A stretch of 6,221 nt of DNA from Halobacteroidaceae bacterium. GTDB taxonomy: Bacteria; Bacillota; Halanaerobiia; B1SED10-174. Below the pieces are notes generated by a model. The model saw only the letters and a program-made list of their open reading frames with translations. It had not been told where the DNA came from and searched no databases. The DNA lies in assembly GCA_003550445.1 (NCBI GenBank), contig PUKG01000199.1, positions 1-6,221 on the forward strand, given 5' to 3'. Positions 1 to 6,000 of this stretch are shown here, piece by piece (position 1 is the first letter of the stretch; each line of letters starts with the position of its first letter). The position numbers and the translations under genes were made by a program.

Positions 1-855
1 ATCGCCTTTATCCTTATGACCATAACCTGCAACAGTGGGGGAGGTCAGCCAGTTTCTTTGGAAAACATGCAAAAAGTCAGGGAAATAGCAGATAAATTTG
101 AGCTGCCTTTATTTTTAGATGCTGCTCGCTTTGCCGAAAATGCCTATTTTGTAAAGAAACGTGAACAGGGGCAGGAGAATAAAACCCTTCAGGAGATAAT
201 CCGGAATTTTTTCAGCCTGGCTGATGGATGCACCATTAGTGCAAAAAAGGATGGGCTTGTGAATATTGGCGGGCTGATTGGTCTTGCCGAAGGGCAGGAA
301 AACCTCTTTCAGAAAGCCAAGGAACGCCTTGTTCCCCTTGAAGGGTTTATTACTTATGGGGGTCTTGCGGGAAGGGATATGGAAGCTCTTGCTCGAGGCC
401 TTTATGAAGTGCAGGATGAGGATTATCTTGCCCATCGAATTGGCCAGGTAAACAGGCTGGGACGAAAATTAATGGAAATTGGTGTTCCTATTCAAAAACC
501 CGTGGGAGGACATGCTGTTTTTGTTGATGGGAAAACCTGGCTTTCCCATATTCCTCAAGATCAATTTCCCTCCCAGGCTCTCTGTATTGAATTATACCTG
601 GAAAGTGGCGTGAGGGCAGTTGAAGTTGGGACAATTCTGGCCGGGAGAGACCCGGAAACAGGGGAAAATATTATGCCAGAACTTGATCTTTTACGCCTTA
701 CTATTCCCCGGAGGACATATACTGACAACCACATGGATTATGTTGTTGAGGCTTTTCGAAGGTTAGGAGAAAAAAGAGAGAGAATTTCGGGAGTTCGTTT
801 TGTTCATGAGCCGAAAATTTTACGCCACTTTACAGCCAGTTTTGAACGTTTGTAA
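1..855 (+). CDS. tnaA: Tryptophanase-type beta-eliminating lyase, 3' part (5' end outside window)
   Basis: PLP-dependent C-C lyase of the tryptophanase / tyrosine phenol-lyase (TPL) family; tryptophanase converts tryptophan to indole, pyruvate and ammonia in the cytoplasm. The frame is open from base 1, giving 284 visible residues. Family members are about 460-470 residues, so roughly the first 190 are missing. The ATG at base 16 is internal, because the family motif NSGGGQPVS surrounds it. Visible landmarks, in visible-residue numbering: FLDAAR (Asp40 contacts the PLP pyridine nitrogen, Arg43); SAKKD with the Schiff-base lysine at Lys83; YGGLAGRDME; GGHAVFVD; and LRLTIPRR with the substrate-carboxylate arginine at Arg232. 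Two positions that separate the enzymes are tryptophanase-like: Val209 in AVEVG (TPL has Arg) and His276 in LRHFTA (TPL has Phe). The stretch around EQGQENKT and ADGCT to VNIGG resembles TPL instead. Tryptophanase is the better call, but TPL is not excluded because the N-terminal specificity residues are not visible. A terminator follows directly. Confidence 0.85.
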   Translation: MAFILMTITCNSGGGQPVSLENMQKVREIADKFELPLFLDAARFAENAYFVKKREQGQENKTLQEIIRNFFSLADGCTISAKKDGLVNIGGLIGLAEGQENLFQKAKERLVPLEGFITYGGLAGRDMEALARGLYEVQDEDYLAHRIGQVNRLGRKLMEIGVPIQKPVGGHAVFVDGKTWLSHIPQDQFPSQALCIELYLESGVRAVEVGTILAGRDPETGENIMPELDLLRLTIPRRTYTDNHMDYVVEAFRRLGEKRERISGVRFVHEPKILRHFTASFERL

Positions 856-879
856 AAAGAAATAGTAATTAAAAGGGAA

Positions 880-923
880 AAAATTCCTCTTTAACCCAAT
901 GGTTAGAGAGGAATTTTCTTTTT
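880..923 (+). terminator. Intrinsic terminator of the tryptophanase-type gene
   Basis: A 17-base left arm (880-896) pairs with 901-917 around a CAAT loop, with a single T·G wobble. The run after the stem is CTTTTT. It begins 24 bases after the lyase stop codon. The stem contains GC-rich parts (TTCCTCT and TAACC) but is AT-rich at its base, and the T tract is interrupted by one C. Confidence 0.85.
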
Positions 924-1155
924 CAAAAAATTTCAGTTTTTTTTCGGGGCTAAAAAGCCTTATTTTAAGGGAGTTTTTTTTGATTTCCGGAAAAGAAATT
1001 TTCTGGCAAAAAAAATTGATTTAATTTAAAAGAAGGAATTATTAATAACAGGGTAGAAACAACAAGGCGAAATGAACTGGGAAAAAAATGAATTTTTTTC
1101 GGGGAAATATTAATTAAAAAGACATTTTTAATCCAGCTTCCACCTGAGTTTCCGG

Positions 1156-1181
1156 ATTTCAGGTTTTTCGGACTCTGAAAT
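1156..1181. repeat. Small inverted repeat in spacer
   Basis: ATTTCAG (1156-1162) is the exact reverse complement of CTGAAAT (1175-1181), with a 12-base loop that contains TTTTTCGG. A competing pairing is possible: GAGT plus TCCG (1146-1154) with CGGACTC (1169-1175). There is no T run behind it, so it is not a terminator. It may be a protein site, a leader-RNA element, or chance in AT-rich DNA. Confidence 0.3.
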
Positions 1182-1297
1182 TTTAGGTTGGAAGGTTATT
1201 TTTGGATTAGTGTTTTTATCATATTAAAGCAATAACCCTTAAACCCTGTATAACAAAAAGGCGAAAAAGCAAGTTCAAAAAATTTAAACGGCCTCAA

Positions 1298-1337
1298 GAT
1301 AGTAAATATTCTAAATATAATAATAATTCTTGCTATC
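1298..1337. repeat. Inverted repeat with AT-only-like loop
   Basis: GATAGTAA (1298-1305) pairs with TTGCTATC (1330-1337) through one T·G wobble, leaving a 24-base, very AT-rich loop. The arms are short and the surrounding DNA is AT-rich, so chance is a real possibility. I cannot connect it with a known regulator or RNA family. Confidence 0.25.
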
Positions 1338-1491
1338 CTAAATTTCCAGTAATTCCAGCTTTGATCATGCCCTAACAAAAAACAGATATATATTCGGTTT
1401 ATCTAGAAAACTTTAAAGGGGGTGTTGACCGGGAGGAAAACTGTTTGGGATGGTTTTTTTCGGACTTTTCCCTAAAAATTAAGAATCAGCA

Positions 1492-1500
1492 AAAGGAGGT
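1492..1500 (+). promoter_or_regulatory. Strong Shine-Dalgarno site for first BCCT gene
   Basis: AAAGGAGGT is a full match to the anti-Shine-Dalgarno end of 16S rRNA. It sits 7 bases before the GTG at 1508, which fixes that unusual start codon. Confidence 0.9.
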
Positions 1501-1507
1501 TGTGTAA

Positions 1508-3109
1508 GTGGAGGAAAAAGAACTGATTCAGGATCAGGGTGGAAATATTTTAAGAAATCCCACATTTTACATTGCCCTGATAATTACTGTTGCCTTTGTC
1601 CTTTTTGGAATGTTTTTTACCGATACTGCTGAAAGCTGGATGGGCTCACTATTTGATTTTATGATTGAGTACTTTGGCTGGAGTTTCATCCTCTTCGTCA
1701 GCATTTTCCTGTTACTTATTCTTTTCTTACTTGTCAGTCCTTTGGGTGGAATTAGATTGGGTAAAGATGATGAAAAACCCCAGTATCCGCTGTTTACCTG
1801 GTTTGCAATGTTATTTAGCTGTGGTATGGGTATCGGCCTTATATTCTGGGGTGTTTCAGAACCTATCTGGCATTACATGTGGCCCCCCTTCGGGGAAGCA
1901 TATGAAGCCGGCACCATTCACGTGGCCATGCGGTATTCAATTTTCCACTGGGGTTTTCACCCCTGGGCCATTTATGCTGTTGTGGCCGGAGCCCTCTCCT
2001 ATTTCAGCTACCGCAAAGGTCTCCCAATGATGCTCAGTTCTACCCTGGAGCCAATCCTGGGCAAGAAAGGGATTGATGGTGGTTGGGGAACCCTGGTTAA
2101 TGTTATTGGAGTTTTTGCTACTCTGTTTGGCCTGGCAACTTCCCTGGGGCTTGGAGCGATGCAGATTGGGAATGGTCTGGAAAGGCTATTTGGAATTGCC
2201 AGCACGGAAACATCCTGGGTTATTATTGTTATTGTTGTAACTGCCGCTGCCGTAATATCTACAATAACTGGTATTGATAGAGGAATTAAGAATTTAAGCC
2301 GGATTAACATTGTCATTGCCATAACCCTTTTAATCCTGGTCTTTATTTTTGGACCGACCTTATTTATCCTGAATCTTTTTACCCATTCAACTGGAGAATA
2401 CTTGCAGAATGTTGTCCATATGTCCTTTGGCCTTGATGCCGCCGGGGAAGGCACAGAGGGCTGGTATGGTGCCTGGACCGTGTTTTACTGGGCCTGGTGG
2501 CTTGCCTGGGCTCCATTTGTTGGAACATTTATCGCCCGGGTTTCCCGCGGCCGGACAATAAGGACTTTTGTTGTTGGGGTCCTATTAGTTCCTACCCTTG
2601 TAAGTATTGTCTGGTTTAGTGTTTTTGGTGGAGCAGCATTACATGAAGAGCACTTTGGTGCAGGAGGTATTGCAGATGCAGTTGCGGAAAGCGAGGCTGC
2701 AGGTTTCTTCGAGGCTTTAAGCCTGCTTCCGGCTTCCTCGCTCCTTATCTTTGTTGGTATGGTCTCGGTGGCCATCTTCTTTATAACATCCAGTGACTCG
2801 GGAACTTACGTTAATGGTATGCTCACATCACGGGGAATGCTTAATCCTCCCTATCAGCTACGGGTCACCTGGGGAGTTGTTGAGGGAGCTATTGCTTCTA
2901 TTCTCCTCTTTACTGGAGGTCTTTCTGCCCTGCAGACTGCCTCGATTATCGGTGGCTTCCCCTTCATGATCCTGATGGTCTTGATGGTTTATTGCCTCTT
3001 TAAAGCTCTTTACGGAGAGATGAAAGCGGGTTCATTACCTGTTGAAAGGGCAAGGATTTATGAAGCCATTAAAGATCTGAAGGCTGAAGGAAAAACCGAC
3101 GATCTCTAA
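1508..3109 (+). CDS. BCCT-family betaine/carnitine/choline-type transporter, copy 1
   Basis: Secondary transporter of the betaine-choline-carnitine family, placed in the cytoplasmic membrane and importing trimethylammonium compounds. It has 533 residues, a usual core length, and starts at GTG behind an ideal ribosome binding site. About 12 hydrophobic helices are visible, the first at residues 19-37 and the last near 480-500. The aromatic substrate box is present: Trp148, Trp153 and Tyr156 in FHWGFHPWAIY (TM4), and the Trp-rich TM8 FYWAWWLAW (326-334). The TM3 glycine motif GMGIG (106-110) matches the Na+/betaine carrier BetP. Choline/H+ carriers are reported to carry Asp at the last glycine, so a Na+/glycine-betaine symporter is favoured by inference. 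Other BCCT signatures are ARVSRGRTIR (343-352) and SSDSGT (428-433). Both tails are short (~18 and ~33 residues), unlike the long sensory tails of BetP. It is monocistronic, with its own terminator. Exact substrate is unknown; carnitine, ectoine or DMSP remain possible. Confidence 0.93.
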   Translation: MEEKELIQDQGGNILRNPTFYIALIITVAFVLFGMFFTDTAESWMGSLFDFMIEYFGWSFILFVSIFLLLILFLLVSPLGGIRLGKDDEKPQYPLFTWFAMLFSCGMGIGLIFWGVSEPIWHYMWPPFGEAYEAGTIHVAMRYSIFHWGFHPWAIYAVVAGALSYFSYRKGLPMMLSSTLEPILGKKGIDGGWGTLVNVIGVFATLFGLATSLGLGAMQIGNGLERLFGIASTETSWVIIVIVVTAAAVISTITGIDRGIKNLSRINIVIAITLLILVFIFGPTLFILNLFTHSTGEYLQNVVHMSFGLDAAGEGTEGWYGAWTVFYWAWWLAWAPFVGTFIARVSRGRTIRTFVVGVLLVPTLVSIVWFSVFGGAALHEEHFGAGGIADAVAESEAAGFFEALSLLPASSLLIFVGMVSVAIFFITSSDSGTYVNGMLTSRGMLNPPYQLRVTWGVVEGAIASILLFTGGLSALQTASIIGGFPFMILMVLMVYCLFKALYGEMKAGSLPVERARIYEAIKDLKAEGKTDDL

Positions 3110-3134
3110 AGTGGCTTAAACTAAAAGAAACTCT

Positions 3135-3169
3135 AAATCCCCCCGGTTAAAGGGCCGGGGGGATTTTTT
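3135..3169 (+). terminator. Intrinsic terminator after BCCT copy 1
   Basis: A perfect 12-bp stem pairs 3135-3146 with 3155-3166, including a C6/G6 core. The loop is TTAAAGGG, and a run of six T (3164-3169) follows. It lies 25 bases after the stop codon and separates the two transporter genes into different transcripts. Confidence 0.95.
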
Positions 3170-3243
3170 AAAAAAGGTTTTATAAAAAAAATATATTAAT
3201 AGAATTTTGGAAAAAGGACCAAGAGTTTTGGGATATTTTTGGC

Positions 3244-3251
3244 AAAGGGGG
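3244..3251 (+). promoter_or_regulatory. Shine-Dalgarno site that sets the start of BCCT copy 2
   Basis: AAAGGGGG is one base from AAAGGAGG and lies 8 bases before the ATG at 3260. The upstream in-frame TTG at 3239 has no comparable site, so 3260 is preferred. No good promoter is visible in 3170-3243; TAGAAT at 3200-3205 is a possible -10 box without a -35 partner. Confidence 0.8.
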
Positions 3252-3259
3252 CCTGGGAA

Positions 3260-4864
3260 ATGAACAAAAATCCGGTTCAGGATAGAAAAGGAAAAATTCT
3301 TAAGAACCCCACTTTTTATTTTGCTATTATTGTAACCCTTGCCTTTGTTTTATTCGGGATGGTTTTTCCCGGGACACTTGAAACCTGGATGGATTCAATT
3401 TTTTCTTTCATGGTTAAATATTTTGGGTGGAGCTTTATTCTTCTGGTAAGTGTTTTTTTATTAATTATTTTGTTTTTGATGGTTAGTCCCCTTGGTGCAG
3501 TAAAACTGGGAAAGGACAATGAAAAACCGGAGTACCCAATTCTCACCTGGTTTGCCATGCTTTTCAGCTGTGGAATGGGAATAGGGCTGATTTTTTGGGG
3601 AGTTTCTGAACCAATTTCCCATTATATCTGGCCTCCCTATGGAGATCCTTATTCAGCCCAGGCCGTTCATACCGCGATGCGTTATTCCATTTTTCACTGG
3701 GGTTTCCATCCCTGGGCAATTTACGCCGTTGTTGCAGCATCCCTTGCCTATTTTAGTTTCCGGAAGGATTTACCGATGATGCTAAGTTCTACACTGGAAC
3801 CTGTTTTGGGGGAGAAAGGTATCGCAGGGGGATGGGGGGCAGTTGTTAATGTCATTGGAGTCTTTGCCACAATGTTTGGGCTGGCAACTTCTCTGGGACT
3901 TGGGGCCATGCAGATCGGTTCAGGGTTTGAAACATTGTTTGGAATTGAGAGCACAGAGAGATTATGGGTGGGGATAGTAGTTGTTATTACAATTGCCGCT
4001 GTAGCCTCTACAATCACCGGAATTGATAGGGGAATTAAAAATTTAAGCAGGCTAAATATTTTACTATCAATAGGATTATTGCTTCTTGTTTTCGTCCTTG
4101 GTCCTACACTTTTTGTTCTAAATCTTTTTACCCACTCTACCGGGGAATATTTACAGAACATTTTTCAAATGTCTTTTGGTCTTGATGCCGCAGGAGAAGG
4201 AACGGAAGGCTGGTATGGGGCATGGACCGTTTTTTATTGGGCCTGGTGGCTTGCCTGGGCACCTTTTGTGGGAACCTTTATAGCCCGTATCTCCCGGGGA
4301 AGGACTTTGAGGACTTTTGTTATCGGAGTTTTACTGGTTCCAACCCTGGTTAGTATAATCTGGTTTAACGTTTTTGGAGGAGCTGCTCTTTATGAAGAGC
4401 ATTTTTCCACCGGAGGAATTGCAGATGCCGTTGCAAGAAACGAAGCGGCAGGGTTTTTTGCAGCCCTGGAATTGCTACCCGGCTCTTCTGTCTTGATTTT
4501 TATTGGGATGCTTTTAGTTGCAATTTTCTTTATTACTTCCAGTGATTCCGGGACTTATGTTAACGGAATGCTTACTTCCGGAGGAATGTTAAACCCACCA
4601 TATCAACTTAGGGCAACCTGGGGTGTAATTGAGGGAGCAATTGCTTCAATTCTCCTTTTTACCGGGGGGCTTAAGGCTTTGCAAACGGCATCAATAATAG
4701 GGGGTTTCCCCTTTATGCTTCTTATGGTTTTAATGATTTATTGTCTTATAAAAGCTCTTTACCAGGAACTTGAGTCGGGTTCCCTTTCTCAAGAAAAAGA
4801 TCGAGTTCAAAAGGCCTTAATAGATCTTAGGGAAGCGGGGAAAATTAATAAACTTAAGGAATAA
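3260..4864 (+). CDS. BCCT-family betaine/carnitine/choline-type transporter, copy 2
   Basis: Second BCCT symporter, 534 residues, aligning to the upstream copy without any gap (residue n here equals n+1 there). A hand count over 520 aligned positions gives about 407 identities, or 78%. All recognisable functional sites are kept: GMGIG (105-109), Trp147, Trp152 and Tyr155 of the aromatic box, the Trp-rich TM8 ending at Trp333, ISRGRT and SSDSGT. Same substrate class and Na+ coupling are therefore inferred. Differences cluster in the N-terminus, the TM3-TM4 loop (for example Trp121 of copy 1 is Ser120 here), TM6-TM7 and the C-terminal tail. The start was moved to ATG 3260 because of the ribosome binding site and because MNKNPVQD then lines up with the start of copy 1. 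Silent sites differ heavily from copy 1, so the duplication is old or one copy was acquired. It has its own terminator. Confidence 0.93.
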   Translation: MNKNPVQDRKGKILKNPTFYFAIIVTLAFVLFGMVFPGTLETWMDSIFSFMVKYFGWSFILLVSVFLLIILFLMVSPLGAVKLGKDNEKPEYPILTWFAMLFSCGMGIGLIFWGVSEPISHYIWPPYGDPYSAQAVHTAMRYSIFHWGFHPWAIYAVVAASLAYFSFRKDLPMMLSSTLEPVLGEKGIAGGWGAVVNVIGVFATMFGLATSLGLGAMQIGSGFETLFGIESTERLWVGIVVVITIAAVASTITGIDRGIKNLSRLNILLSIGLLLLVFVLGPTLFVLNLFTHSTGEYLQNIFQMSFGLDAAGEGTEGWYGAWTVFYWAWWLAWAPFVGTFIARISRGRTLRTFVIGVLLVPTLVSIIWFNVFGGAALYEEHFSTGGIADAVARNEAAGFFAALELLPGSSVLIFIGMLLVAIFFITSSDSGTYVNGMLTSGGMLNPPYQLRATWGVIEGAIASILLFTGGLKALQTASIIGGFPFMLLMVLMIYCLIKALYQELESGSLSQEKDRVQKALIDLREAGKINKLKE

Positions 4865-4900
4865 AAAAATCCCCCCGAAAAATAGGGGGTTTTTTGTTTT
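4864..4900 (+). terminator. Intrinsic terminator after BCCT copy 2
   Basis: A C-run at 4871-4876 pairs with GGGGG at 4885-4889 around an A-rich loop, flanked by an A run (4863-4869, with one bulged T at 4870) that can pair with T6 (4890-4895). TTTT follows after one G. It starts at the stop codon itself. Confidence 0.88.
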
Positions 4901-4911
4901 CCAGGAAGGTT

Positions 4912-4940
4912 TTCGGAGTTGAGCTGCGAATTGGGATAAT
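4912..4940 (+). promoter_or_regulatory. Candidate sigma-A promoter for the nitrilase-family gene
   Basis: GATAAT (4935-4940) matches the -10 consensus at 5 of 6 bases and is preceded by TGG, giving an extended -10. A weak -35, TTCGGA (4912-4917, 3 of 6), lies at the ideal 17 bp. The element sits just behind the preceding terminator and would give a leader of roughly 30 bases. The AT-rich context makes chance matches common. Confidence 0.45.
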
Positions 4941-4966
4941 AAAACAAAGACTATCCAAGAAAAACT

Positions 4967-4974
4967 GGAAAGGA
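4967..4974 (+). promoter_or_regulatory. Shine-Dalgarno-like region of ambiguous register
   Basis: GGAAAGGA offers two registers. GGAA stands 5 bases before the GTG at 4976; AAAGGA stands 10 bases before the in-frame TTG at 4985. An ATG at 4974 overlaps but is in another frame and stops after four codons. The start of the hydrolase therefore stays uncertain by three codons. Confidence 0.5.
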
Positions 4975-4975
4975 T

Positions 4976-5983
4976 GTGTTCTTTTTGATTTCCAGGATTG
5001 TGGAAAGAACCTATTGCGACCTGGAGGAACGGCCATCTGTTTTACTGGCCAATATTAACCTGACCACTGATATCAGGCAGAATATGGCTAAAATCGAAGA
5101 AGTGGTTGAGATCGGCCACAAAAAAGATGTTAACATTATTATTTTCCCCGAACTCAGCTTAACTGGGTACATCTGGGAAACTGAAGGTGGAGAAGTTTGG
5201 GACCACCTTCTTGAGGGGGAAACAAATAGGATTATCCCCTGGTTTAACAATATCCGGGACAGCCTTTCTGGTAATCAACAGGGGTTGGAATATATTTTCT
5301 TTAATAATGTTTACCAAAAAGGAGATGACCTTTTCAATTCCTCTTTTATCCTTCATCCGGAATATGATTTTACCGACCACAATTTAACCTACGATAAGAT
5401 TTTTTTAACCCCCCTGGAAAAGAAATATTTCAAGGGGGGAAGTGATAAGAGGTTAACTATAAATACCCGCTGGGGAAGGTTTGGTTTTTTGACCTGTTAC
5501 GACCTTTGTTTTGTAGAATTGCCCCGCCAGTATGCTTTCACTGATGAAGTTGATGCCATTATTACCGTTGCCGCCTGGAGATCCCATGCCATAAGGGATT
5601 ATCCCCGAATGAATGTCCGAACGGATAACTATTATGGATTTTTATGGGACCTGATGAATTCTTCCAAAGCCGCATACAACCAGACCTGGAGTATTGGAGT
5701 TAACGGGGTTGGCCCCCACGACAGGAGCGGGATCCTTTTTTGGGGAGGCAGCGGAGTCTGGGCTCCCTCAGGCCTCCCGCTATTACAGGGATCAAAAATG
5801 CGGGAAGAGCTTTTAATTATCAGGAATCTCGATATTAAAGAAGAAAGGGCACGTTCGGAGGTTGAATTCAATTACCGAATAGAATTTGATAATGTTTATC
5901 GAAAAATGAAGGAAACCAAAAGGGATATTAAGGAACTAATTCCCGAAGAATTTGAAACAGAAAACAAAAACCCGGTTGATTAA
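4976..5983 (+). CDS. Nitrilase-superfamily carbon-nitrogen hydrolase
   Basis: Cytoplasmic hydrolase (no signal peptide or clear membrane helix) expected to cleave a nonpeptide C-N bond: an amide, carbamoyl group or nitrile. The Glu-Lys-Cys triad is visible: Glu59 in IIFPELSLTGY, Lys141 in YDKIFL, and the nucleophile Cys174 in LTCYDLCF. Glu148 may be the second conserved glutamate. Beta-strand patterns SVLLANINL (21-29), VNIIIFPE and AIITVAAW fit the alpha-beta-beta-alpha fold. The Glu-Lys distance (82) is longer than the ~65-70 I expect for simple amidases, pointing to an insertion around residues 90-135; Lys-Cys spacing (33) is normal. The segment GVNGVG...GGSGVWAPSG (241-265) matches the late-strand region. 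Residues 286-335 form a charged, likely helical tail. Starts at 4976 (GTG) or 4985 (TTG) are both possible; I list the longer form. Substrate is not recognisable. It is flanked by terminators on both sides, so no operon partner guides its role. Confidence 0.8.
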   Translation: MFFLISRIVERTYCDLEERPSVLLANINLTTDIRQNMAKIEEVVEIGHKKDVNIIIFPELSLTGYIWETEGGEVWDHLLEGETNRIIPWFNNIRDSLSGNQQGLEYIFFNNVYQKGDDLFNSSFILHPEYDFTDHNLTYDKIFLTPLEKKYFKGGSDKRLTINTRWGRFGFLTCYDLCFVELPRQYAFTDEVDAIITVAAWRSHAIRDYPRMNVRTDNYYGFLWDLMNSSKAAYNQTWSIGVNGVGPHDRSGILFWGGSGVWAPSGLPLLQGSKMREELLIIRNLDIKEERARSEVEFNYRIEFDNVYRKMKETKRDIKELIPEEFETENKNPVD

Positions 5984-6000
5984 AACCGGGTTTGATTTTT
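5961..6000. terminator. Bidirectional terminator between convergent genes
   Basis: A perfect 10-bp stem, AAACCCGGTT (5968-5977) with AACCGGGTTT (5984-5993), surrounds the six-base loop GATTAA. On the plus strand TTTGATTTTT follows; on the minus strand the A-rich stretch 5961-5970 reads as a T tract. The hydrolase stop codon TAA (5981-5983) lies in the loop, so the left arm is coding sequence. The same hairpin can serve the transporter that ends at 6000. Confidence 0.88.

Larger units (their letters stand above)
924..1507. other. Long AT-rich spacer, no supported gene
   Basis: I see no gene here. Every frame is short or lacks a ribosome binding site and family motifs. The spacer holds a four-fold TTTTTCGG motif (937-949, 1093-1104, 1164-1173, 1454-1464), the palindrome TTTCCGGAAA at 984-993, and two weak inverted repeats (1156-1181 and 1298-1337). 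A possible promoter is TTGATT (1016-1021) with TATTAA (1040-1045) at 18 bp spacing, but both boxes match only 4 of 6 bases and it lies about 460 bp from the next gene. TTGACC at 1425-1430 and TATATT at 1389-1394 each lack a partner at proper spacing. The start region of the downstream transporter is presumably transcribed from somewhere here, but I cannot place the promoter. Confidence 0.6.

Noticed and set aside
16..18. ATG as the start of the lyase gene
   Set aside because: The frame is open to base 1 and family motifs surround this codon, so it is internal and the gene is cut by the window edge.
1196..1378. Minus-strand 60-codon frame in the spacer
   Set aside because: No ribosome binding site or family motif is visible; the composition is that expected of AT-rich DNA read at random.
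1425..1453. TTGACC as a -35 box for BCCT copy 1
   Set aside because: At 16-18 bp spacing there is no -10-like hexamer; the sequence there is G-rich.
2008..2454. Long antisense frame inside BCCT copy 1 (and a similar one at 3748-4161 in copy 2)
   Set aside because: These mirror the conserved transporter codons on the other strand and show no protein family features.
3239..3241. TTG as the start of BCCT copy 2
   Set aside because: It lacks a ribosome binding site, while ATG 3260 has one at 8 bases and matches the N-terminus of copy 1.
1508..4864. The two transporters as a recent duplication or assembly artefact
   Set aside because: Protein identity of about 78% with many silent differences rules out a recent copy or collapsed assembly.
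1..5983. A tryptophan to indole-acetate pathway joining the lyase and the nitrilase-family enzyme
   Set aside because: Tryptophanase makes indole, not indole-acetonitrile, the genes are some 4 kb apart with terminators between, and the hydrolase substrate is unknown.
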